DNA from: Halovivax sp.
Lineage (GTDB): Archaea > Halobacteriota > Halobacteria > Halobacteriales > Natrialbaceae
Direction: 5' to 3'
Assembly (NCBI GenBank): GCA_007119345.1
Contig: SKPV01000237.1
Location: 1 to 5,370, forward strand
Length of the DNA: 5,370 nt
Part shown: positions 1-4,851 of the stretch, piece after piece
Position numbering within the stretch: position 1 is the stretch's first letter
Layout of the letters: every line of letters begins with the position of its first letter
Program-made: the position numbers and the translations under genes
Notes under the pieces: generated by a model
Told to the model about the DNA's origin: nothing
What the model saw: only the letters and a program-made list of their open reading frames with translations
Databases searched by the model: none

Positions 1-137
1 GAGGACCCGCCGTCGTCGTCCGAGCCGCGGCCATAGCAGCCGGCGACGAGCGAGCCGACGCCGGCGGCGGTCGCCCCCAGCAGCGTCCGGCGACCGACGC
101 TCCGGCTCGCGGGCCGCGCCGTCTCGCGGTCGTTCAT
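1..137 (-). CDS. Tat-exported lipoprotein, N-terminal fragment
   Basis: Only the first 45 residues are in the window; the gene continues past the left edge. The N-terminus has a polar stretch (MNDRETARPASRS), a twin-arginine motif (GRRTLL, R16-R17), a short hydrophobic segment (about 18-32) and a lipobox V31-A-G-C34. After the Cys comes a Gly/Ser/Asp-rich linker (S39-DDD-GG). This is the usual layout of haloarchaeal lipoproteins: export folded by Tat, lipidation at Cys34, and a flexible acidic tether to an extracytoplasmic domain. Many such proteins are ABC-transporter binding proteins or redox proteins, but nothing here shows which. The ATG lies 28 bp from a T-rich box, which fits a leaderless start. 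The signal is clear; the function is unknown. Confidence 0.8.
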   Translation of the reverse strand, partial: MNDRETARPASRSVGRRTLLGATAAGVGSLVAGCYGRGSDDDGGS

Positions 138-160
138 GGAGGAACGCTCCGCGCGCCGGC

Positions 161-171
161 CCAAAAACTGT
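161..171 (-). promoter_or_regulatory. Weak TATA-like box for the lipoprotein gene
   Basis: The minus strand reads CAGTTTTTGG, and the T-run centre is about 28 bp upstream of the ATG at 137. That is the spacing of a haloarchaeal leaderless promoter. The box is poor in A and has no clear BRE, so this rests mainly on position and on being the only AT-rich patch near the start. Confidence 0.35.
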
Positions 172-365
172 TCCCCCGCCGTCGCGCGGTCCCGGCGACG
201 AACGGCGACGTTTGGGCCCCCGATTTCCGTCGACGGTCGTCGCTCGGACGAGGGCCGCGGCGATCATCGCGAGGCTCCGGGCGGTCACGACCGCGCCGAC
301 GAGGGTCGCGGCCAGCGGGACGGCGACCCGCGCCGGCCGACCGGCGGGCGCGACGGCACCAGATG

Positions 366-425
366 GTGTCTGCGGAGACGCGACGTCGTCGGATCGTGTC
401 TGCGGAGACGCGACGTCGTCGGATC
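366..425. repeat. Perfect 30-bp tandem duplication
   Basis: Two identical 30-bp units abut at 366-395 and 396-425. Each begins GTGTCTGCGGAGAC and ends CGACGTCGTCGGATC. Each contains a small inverted repeat, GTCT-gcgg-AGAC, and the 8-bp palindrome CGACGTCG. The next 30 bp (426-455) keep the same period with about 18 of 30 matches, mostly in the second half, so a decayed third unit is possible. A 30-bp period keeps any reading frame (10 codons). Its role is unknown: replication slippage, a protein-binding array or RNA structure are all possible. Confidence 0.9.
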
Positions 426-520
426 GCGGCGGTTGGAAAACGGCGGCGTCGGACCGCGAGGGTGGCGGGAACGCGGCGGCATTGGGGAAATGGTGACGAT
501 GTCGGATCCGATCGCACCCA

Positions 521-2206
521 CTACGTCGACAGCAGCGCGCCGGGGTTCATGATCCCGGCCGGATCGAGCGTCCGCTTCGTCGAGCGCAGGGCGTCGAGGT
601 ACGCGTCCGGGGCCTCCCGCTCGTAACCCTCCCGATGCACCCGTCCGACCGCGTGGTGGTGCGTGATCGTCGCGTCGTGGGCGGCGAGCACGTCCGAGGC
701 GGTCCGCTTGATCGCCCGCCACTGTTCGAGTTCCCGGCCCGGTTCCGCGGGCGCGAGCAGCGTGTAGTACGGCGCCGGGCCGTCCGGGTAGACGTGCGTG
801 AAGCGACACGAGAGGACGCCGGCGCCGCAGGCCTCGCGCACGGCCGCCGTCACCTCCTGCTGGAGCGCCGCGTGCAGGTCGGGGAACCGATCCCACGTGA
901 CCGCGGTCTCGAACGTGTCCACCAGCACGCCGACGCTGACGAGCGCGTTGAACAGGTACGGCGCCTCGAAGAACGACGAGCGCCACTCGCCCTCGGTGTC
1001 CTCGCGGTCGCGTTCGCCACCGGCCGCCCCGCCTCCGTCGCCGCCCGTTCGATCCTCGTGGGTCGGCCCCGCCGGAGAGCGGCCCCCGCGGTCCGCGCAG
1101 ATGGCGAGCGCCCGCTCGAGGTCGTCCGCGACGGGCGCGTCGAGCCCCTCGAAGCCGAGCACGAGCAGGTGACTGCCGTCGGTCGCCAGCTCGTTGATCA
1201 TCGCCTCCGTGGCGTCGAGCAGCCGGCAGTTCGCGGGGTAGAGGCGCGCCTGGGCGATCTCGCGGGTCGCCGCGACCGCCTCGTCGAAGTCCGCGAACCG
1301 CACCGTCGCCCGCGAGCGGTACGGCGGCCGGGGCTGGACGCGCATCCAGGCCTCCGTGATCACGCCGAAGGAACCTTCGGAACCGAGCAGGAAGCGGTTC
1401 GGGTCCGGCCCCGCCCCCGAGGCGGGCACGTCCAGCGTCTCCAGCGTGCCGGCGGGCGTCACGGCGCGCACGTTCTCGACGAAGTCGTCGATGTGGGTGT
1501 AGACGGTGGCGAAGTGGCCGCCCGCGCGGGTGGCGATCCAGCCGCCCAGCGTGGAGAACTCGTAGGATTGGGGGTAGTGGCGGAGCTGGAGGTCGTGGTC
1601 GGCCAGGGCGTCGTTGATCTCGGGACCCAGGGCGCCCGCCCCGATGCGAGCGCGCCGCGAGATCTCGTCGACGTCGCGGACGCCGTCCAGGTTCCGCAGG
1701 TCCAGCGAGACGACCCCGGCGAACTCGTCACCGTCGCCGAGGCGCCCGCCCCCGCCCACGGAGTCGGCCATCGATCCCTCGTCCCCCGTCGGTTCGACGC
1801 CGCCGACGACGCTCGTCCCGCCGCCGAACGGGACGACGGCCACGCGCTCGTCGGTCGCCCACGCGAGGAGGTCGGCGACGTCGCCCTCGCTCTCCGGAAC
1901 CGCCACGAGGTCCGGCGCGGGGTCGAACGCGCCGCGAAACCCTCTGACGAGGTCGGGGTAGCCCTTCCCGTACGTGTGCCGGGCGCGCGCCTCTCGGTCG
2001 GCCGTACAGCCGTCGGCGAGCACCGCCGGCGGATCGATCCGCGACGCCGGAATCGTCGCCTCCGCGAGGGGCGTCGGCTCCAGGAGCGGCCGCTCGGGAA
2101 ACCCCAGCTCGGTCTCCAGCCGCCGGGCCAGCGCCCGGCGCTCGTCCGCGTCCGGAAAGCGATCGGCGTCCCCCCAGCCCCAGACGCTGCGTTCGCGGTC
2201 GGCCAT
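521..2206 (-). CDS. AGPS-like FAD-dependent oxidase (FAD-linked oxidase family)
   Basis: Cytoplasmic flavoprotein of 561 residues in the VAO/PCMH fold. It starts with the WGWGD motif (9-13) seen near the N-terminus of alkyldihydroxyacetonephosphate synthases. The FAD domain has PFGGGTSVVGGV (126-137), EFSTLGGW (216-223) and GSEGSFGVIT (275-284). The C-terminal FAD-oxidase domain ends with HHHAVGRVHR, whose triple His (516-518) matches the AGPS active-site HHH. Tyr480/Tyr481, about 36 residues before it, sit where the catalytic AGPS Tyr lies. Two low-complexity acidic/Gly inserts (about 138-162 and 373-407) look like haloarchaeal surface loops. An in-frame ATG at 2314 was rejected because the extension contains the TATA box and has poor composition. 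The gene is divergent from the aminotransferase. Archaeal ether lipids do not need AGPS, so oxidation of a 2-hydroxy acid or related compound is more likely (inference); substrate unknown. Confidence 0.87.
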   Translation of the reverse strand: MADRERSVWGWGDADRFPDADERRALARRLETELGFPERPLLEPTPLAEATIPASRIDPPAVLADGCTADREARARHTYGKGYPDLVRGFRGAFDPAPDLVAVPESEGDVADLLAWATDERVAVVPFGGGTSVVGGVEPTGDEGSMADSVGGGGRLGDGDEFAGVVSLDLRNLDGVRDVDEISRRARIGAGALGPEINDALADHDLQLRHYPQSYEFSTLGGWIATRAGGHFATVYTHIDDFVENVRAVTPAGTLETLDVPASGAGPDPNRFLLGSEGSFGVITEAWMRVQPRPPYRSRATVRFADFDEAVAATREIAQARLYPANCRLLDATEAMINELATDGSHLLVLGFEGLDAPVADDLERALAICADRGGRSPAGPTHEDRTGGDGGGAAGGERDREDTEGEWRSSFFEAPYLFNALVSVGVLVDTFETAVTWDRFPDLHAALQQEVTAAVREACGAGVLSCRFTHVYPDGPAPYYTLLAPAEPGRELEQWRAIKRTASDVLAAHDATITHHHAVGRVHREGYEREAPDAYLDALRSTKRTLDPAGIMNPGALLST

Positions 2207-2230
2207 GGACGCCGGATTCGGCGGGCCGGG

Positions 2231-2244
2231 AGAAATAGCTTCGG
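2231..2244 (-). promoter_or_regulatory. BRE/TATA promoter of the AGPS-like oxidase
   Basis: The minus strand reads CCGAAGCTATTTCT. A BRE-like CCGAAG sits directly upstream of TATTT, whose centre is 29 bp from the ATG at 2206. Transcription should therefore begin at or next to the ATG, giving a leaderless mRNA, and this supports the chosen start. Confidence 0.65.
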
Positions 2245-2256
2245 CGGAGACGACGA

Positions 2257-2297
2257 GCGACCGGTCGCGAATCGTCCGGCGACCGCTCGCTCGCCGG
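2257..2297. promoter_or_regulatory. Candidate shared operator: two palindromic boxes
   Basis: GCGACCGGTCGC at 2257-2268 is a perfect 12-bp palindrome. GCGACCGCTCGC at 2279-2290 is the same sequence with one mismatch, starting 22 bp later, about two helical turns. The second copy lies inside another inverted repeat, CCGGCGA (2276-2282) and TCGCCGG (2291-2297). Both boxes are between the oxidase promoter (2231-2244) and the aminotransferase promoter (2301-2312), so one dimeric regulator pair could control both genes. No regulator gene is adjacent. Short GC-rich palindromes arise easily by chance in such DNA, so this stays a hypothesis. Confidence 0.45.
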
Positions 2298-2300
2298 TGA

Positions 2301-2312
2301 CGAACATATATC
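2301..2312 (+). promoter_or_regulatory. BRE/TATA promoter of the aminotransferase
   Basis: CGAACATATATC has a BRE-like CGAAC directly before ATATAT (2306-2311). The TATA centre is about 29 bp from the ATG at 2338, so the transcript is expected to be leaderless or nearly so. This is the clearest archaeal promoter in the window. Confidence 0.75.
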
Positions 2313-2337
2313 ACCTTTCCCGCGGACGTACGCCCCG

Positions 2338-3531
2338 ATGGATCGATCCGCCGCGTCCGAATCCGAACGGCTCTCCCGGCGCGTCCGGGAGGTCGAGCCC
2401 CAGGGAATCCGCGTCATGTTCGAGCTCGCCGCCGAGCGCGGCGGCGACCTCGTTCACCTCGAGTTCGGCGAGCCGGACTTCGACACGCCGGACCACGTCG
2501 TCGCGGCCGCGACCGAGGCCGCCGCCGCCGGCGCGACGAAGTACACGTCGAACGCCGGCATCCCCGAACTCAGGGAGGCCCTCGGCGAGACGCTCTCTCC
2601 GGAATTCGGTCGAACGGTCGATCCCGCCTCGGAGGCCGTCGTCACCAACGGCGGCGTCGAGGCGCTCCACCTCGCGATCCACGCGGTGGCGAACCCGGGC
2701 GAGGAGGTCGTCGTCCCCACGCCCGCGTGGCCGAACCCGATCTCGCAGGCGAGACTGGCCGACGCCGTCCCCGTCGAGGTGCCGATGCCCGCCGAGGCGG
2801 GGTTCGCGCCCGATCCCGAGCGGATCGTCGACGCGATCGGTCCCGACACCGCCGCCGTCGTCCTGACGACTCCGTCCAACCCGACGGGACGGGTGGTCGA
2901 ACCCGAGGCCGCCGAGCGGATCGTCGACGCCGCCGCCGCGAACGACGCCTACGTGCTCGCGGACGAGGTCTATCGGGCGCTGACCTACGGCGAGGCGCGG
3001 CCCCGGGTCGCGCGCGTCGCCGAGCACGAGGAGTGGGTGTTGACGATCGGCTCGTTCTCGAAGACCTACGCCATGACCGGCTGGCGCGTCGGCTGGCTGG
3101 CGGGCCCGCCCGACGTCCTCGAGGAGGTCGCGAAGATCCACGAGCACACCACGTCCTGCGTCAACGCGCCCGCCCAGCACGCGGCGGTCGCGGCCCTCAC
3201 GGGGCCCCGGGAGCCGATCCGGGAGATGAAGGCGGCCTACCGATCGCGTCGCGACTACGTCCTCGATCGCCTCCGGGCGATTCCGGGACTCTCCGTCGCC
3301 GAACCCGAGGGCGGTTTCTACGCGTTCGTCGACGTCAGCGCGCTGGACGGCTCGAGCGCGGACGTCGCGAAGCGGCTCCTCGCCGACCACGGGGTCGTGA
3401 CGGCGCCGGGAACGGCCTTCGGCGCCGGCGGGGAAGATCACCTCCGACTGAGCTTCGCGAACGGCCGCGACCGGCTCGCGGCGGGGCTCGACCGACTCGA
3501 GGCGATGGTTCGCGACGAGCTGAGGGACTGA
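2338..3531 (+). CDS. Class I/II PLP-dependent aminotransferase
   Basis: Fold-type I aminotransferase of 397 residues, the normal length for the AspC-like (I-gamma) group; it moves an amino group between an amino acid and a 2-oxo acid in the cytoplasm. Visible motifs: EFGEPDFDTP near residue 43, Y69 in KYTSNAGIPELREAL, the phosphate-loop region TNGGVEAL (103-110), W131 in PTPAWPNP as the likely ring-stacking residue, N181 in SNPTG, D209 and Y212 in ADEVYRAL for the pyridine ring, Schiff-base lysine K242 in SFSKTYAMTGWRVGW, and R370 in HLRLSFAN, which grips the substrate carboxylate. No active-site residue appears to be missing. It starts about 29 bp after a BRE/TATA pair. It diverges from the AGPS-like oxidase and probably shares control with it. 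The amino-acid specificity cannot be read; aspartate, aromatic and branched-chain substrates are all open. Confidence 0.93.
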   Translation: MDRSAASESERLSRRVREVEPQGIRVMFELAAERGGDLVHLEFGEPDFDTPDHVVAAATEAAAAGATKYTSNAGIPELREALGETLSPEFGRTVDPASEAVVTNGGVEALHLAIHAVANPGEEVVVPTPAWPNPISQARLADAVPVEVPMPAEAGFAPDPERIVDAIGPDTAAVVLTTPSNPTGRVVEPEAAERIVDAAAANDAYVLADEVYRALTYGEARPRVARVAEHEEWVLTIGSFSKTYAMTGWRVGWLAGPPDVLEEVAKIHEHTTSCVNAPAQHAAVAALTGPREPIREMKAAYRSRRDYVLDRLRAIPGLSVAEPEGGFYAFVDVSALDGSSADVAKRLLADHGVVTAPGTAFGAGGEDHLRLSFANGRDRLAAGLDRLEAMVRDELRD

Positions 3532-3731
3532 ATCGGCGGGCGGAGCCGAGCCCGCGAGCGATGGGCTTCGTCACGAAACGCCGATCGCGTACGTTCGGCG
3601 GTTCGAGTACGGAGCCGCGGAGGTGCTGGCGGACCCTCTCGACGGTCGACTCGACGCTCGGATCGGCGCACGCACGCCGAATCCGGCAGCGAGATCGTCG
3701 ACGGCGTTCGGGCCGTCGCGGTCGGCGAGAA

Positions 3732-3757
3732 GCGCCCGACCGGAGCCTGCCGGGCGC
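3732..3757. terminator. GC-rich hairpin in convergent spacer, possible terminator
   Basis: Perfect 7-bp arms, GCGCCCG (3732-3738) and CGGGCGC (3751-3757), flank a 12-nt loop. The hairpin lies in the 258-bp spacer between the stop at 3531 and the convergent stop at 3790, 32 bp past the TumE-like gene. On the minus strand TTCT follows, a weak T-tract. Haloarchaeal terminators are mostly U-tracts rather than hairpins, so termination is uncertain. No gene was found in the rest of 3532-3789: the open frames there are short, Arg-rich or lack a start. Confidence 0.3.
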
Positions 3758-3789
3758 ATCGAATCTCCTCACGTTCGAGTTGCCGAGCG

Positions 3790-4236
3790 TTACTCGTAGC
3801 GCTCCCGAAGCCGCGTCGAGATCGAATCGAGGACGGCGAACAGCACGTCGAGGGGGTGCTCGTGATCGACGTCGAGCGACGACGGTTCGACCCGCGAGCT
3901 CGCCTCGGGCGGCGGGTGCTCGTGCGCTCGGGGCTCCTCCGGCTTCGGGTGGCGATCCCAGCGCCGCTGCCACGATCCGCGTTCGTGGGTCTCCACGTAG
4001 TGAAACGAGTAGTCGCCGCCCTCGAACCAGCGGACGTCGAGCCGAACGGTCGACACGTCCTCCGGATACTGCCCGTCGTCCAACCGCACCTCGAGCCGCC
4101 GGGGCGAGAGCGAATCCGGGTGGACGGTCCAGCCGGCGACGAGCGGATGCTCGGCCGCCCGTCGGGCGATCAGTTCGAGCGTCGGGACGTCGAGCGGGCC
4201 GCTCGATCGATCCGACGGACGCTCGCCGCCGTCCAT
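3790..4236 (-). CDS. TumE-like small protein, possible toxin of a TA pair
   Basis: Acidic soluble protein of 148 residues with no signal peptide or membrane segment. The N-terminal half (about 16-60) looks like an alpha/beta module. The centre carries VRWFEGGDYSFHY (68-80), then W89, RRWDRHPKP (91-99) and AHEHPPP (104-110). The order Tyr/Phe-rich strand, Trp-Asp, then a His-X-His-Pro cluster resembles, from memory, the TumE (formerly DUF6516) family and its haloarchaeal relatives, annotated as toxin components. The final ~25 residues form a predicted helix (LDVLFAVLDSISTRL). An ATG at 4266 would add ten residues overlapping the upstream gene; 4236 was preferred because GGAGGT lies 11 nt before it and the spacing to the previous stop is only 7 nt. 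The gene follows a winged-helix gene, a usual antitoxin-toxin order. Family assignment is moderate; toxicity is inference. Confidence 0.72.
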   Translation of the reverse strand: MDGGERPSDRSSGPLDVPTLELIARRAAEHPLVAGWTVHPDSLSPRRLEVRLDDGQYPEDVSTVRLDVRWFEGGDYSFHYVETHERGSWQRRWDRHPKPEEPRAHEHPPPEASSRVEPSSLDVDHEHPLDVLFAVLDSISTRLRERYE

Positions 4237-4243
4237 CGTCGAC

Positions 4244-4795
4244 TCAGACCTCCGCCAGGTCGTCACCGCGAGATTCTGCTCGCCGGAGCGCCCGCTGCAA
4301 GACCCCGATGTCCCGGCGGACGGTCCGCCACGTCGTGACGTCGTCCCACCGGTCCTGGACGGCGTCGTGTCCCGCGGTCGGGTCCGCGACGTCGACGACG
4401 TCCGGATCGGGAACGCCGAACTCGTCCTGATACGCGCGGTCCTCGGCCAGGAGGTCGTCCAGACGCTCCCGGATCTCCCCGGTGCGGTGCTCGCTCGCGA
4501 TGGACTCGATCCGCTTCCACCGTAGGTAGGACTCGTTGCGGCGGTAGGTCGCCGGACGACCGGTCGATCGCCGGGCGATCCCCATCTCGACGAGTTGATC
4601 GAGCGCCTCCCTGGCGCCGTTCTCGGAGCACGCCGCGCGATCGGCGATCTCGCTCGCCGTCGCCGGGTCGGTGGCGCCGACGATCACGTCGTAGACGCGC
4701 TGGAACGTGGTCCGGTCGCGCTGCCAGCGATCGCGGGCGTCGTCGGCCAGCGGCGGGCCCCTGCCGCGATCGTCGGGTACATCGTCGCCGTCCAT
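4244..4795 (-). CDS. Winged-helix transcriptional regulator, DUF7342-like, possible antitoxin
   Basis: DNA-binding protein of 183 residues. After an acidic N-terminus, residues 24-92 form a winged helix: WQRDRTTFQRVYDVIVGA, then a helix-turn-helix (ASEIADRAACSENGAREALDQLVEMG, about 47-72) and a wing (RRSTGRPATYRRNESYLRW). The C-terminal half (about 97-175) is charged and helical, probably for dimerisation or partner binding. The TTFQRVYDV...TDPAT opening and the YRRNESYLRW wing end match, from memory, the haloarchaeal DUF7342 family. An upstream ATG at 4822 adds a basic MSRRRERSG, atypical for a halophile; 4795 was chosen because TATAT with a BRE sits 30 bp before it. The TumE-like gene starts 7 nt after its stop, so the two are an operon. 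Autoregulation, as in toxin-antitoxin systems, is plausible but not shown. Confidence 0.83.
   Translation of the reverse strand: MDGDDVPDDRGRGPPLADDARDRWQRDRTTFQRVYDVIVGATDPATASEIADRAACSENGAREALDQLVEMGIARRSTGRPATYRRNESYLRWKRIESIASEHRTGEIRERLDDLLAEDRAYQDEFGVPDPDVVDVADPTAGHDAVQDRWDDVTTWRTVRRDIGVLQRALRRAESRGDDLAEV
4248..4253 (-). promoter_or_regulatory. Shine-Dalgarno site for the TumE-like gene
   Basis: The minus strand GGAGGT lies inside the last codons of the winged-helix gene, 11 nt before the ATG at 4236. It fits the archaeal 16S anti-SD and explains how the second cistron of this operon is translated, unlike the leaderless first gene. It favours the 4236 start over 4266. Confidence 0.55.
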
Positions 4796-4820
4796 ACCGG
4801 ACCGTTCGCGCCTACGACTC

Positions 4821-4831
4821 ATATACCTTCG
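4821..4831 (-). promoter_or_regulatory. BRE/TATA promoter of the regulator/TumE-like operon
   Basis: The minus strand reads CGAAGGTATAT: BRE-like CGAAGG directly before TATAT (4825-4821), 30 bp from the ATG at 4795, as in the other leaderless promoters here. A second AT-rich box, ATATTT at 4848-4843, could drive a start nearer the ATG at 4822. Both lie in the 56-bp gap after the crotonase gene, so the operon can be transcribed independently of it. Confidence 0.6.
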
Positions 4832-4851
4832 GTCGAGAGCAGAAATATGCG

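Larger units (their letters stand above)
138..520. other. Gene-free spacer between lipoprotein and oxidase genes
   Basis: No convincing gene was found in this 383-bp stretch. Open frames exist on both strands, but they give Arg-rich, low-complexity products typical of GC-rich shadow frames, or lack a start. It holds the lipoprotein promoter (161-171), a 30-bp tandem duplication (366-425), a 10-bp palindrome TCGGATCCGA (502-511) just past the oxidase stop, and a short minus-strand T-run (440-437) that could help end oxidase transcription. No strong terminator hairpin is seen. Confidence 0.5.

Noticed and set aside
366..425. CRISPR array
   Set aside because: The two 30-bp units are directly adjacent with no spacer between them, and there are only two perfect copies.
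285..986. Long minus-strand open frame of 233 codons across the oxidase 3' end and the spacer
   Set aside because: It overlaps the well-supported oxidase in another frame on the same strand and has an Arg/Gly/Pro-rich composition without motifs; a GC-rich shadow.
635..2866. Plus-strand open frame of 743 codons
   Set aside because: Antisense to the oxidase and then out of frame with the aminotransferase. It is very basic, unlike haloarchaeal proteins, and has no recognisable domain.
2311..3441. Minus-strand open frame of 376 codons opposite the aminotransferase
   Set aside because: Mirror frame of a gene with all aminotransferase motifs intact; Arg/Gly/Asp-rich low-complexity product.
3590..3625. 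GGTTCGAGT resembling a tRNA T-loop
   Set aside because: No matching acceptor stem, anticodon arm or D-arm could be found around it.
3541..3700. Plus-strand frame with a protein-like stretch (ETPIAYVRRFEYGAAEV) in the convergent spacer
   Set aside because: No start codon precedes it in frame and the composition decays to Ala/Arg/Ser within about 40 codons. It could be a gene remnant but cannot be supported from sequence alone.
3571..3759. Minus-strand 62-codon frame in the convergent spacer
   Set aside because: No promoter, no Shine-Dalgarno site, no motif, and basic composition; not supported as a gene.
2727..4430. Plus-strand open frame of 567 codons from the aminotransferase across the spacer into the operon
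   Set aside because: Strongly Arg-rich, out of frame with the aminotransferase and antisense to two better-supported genes.
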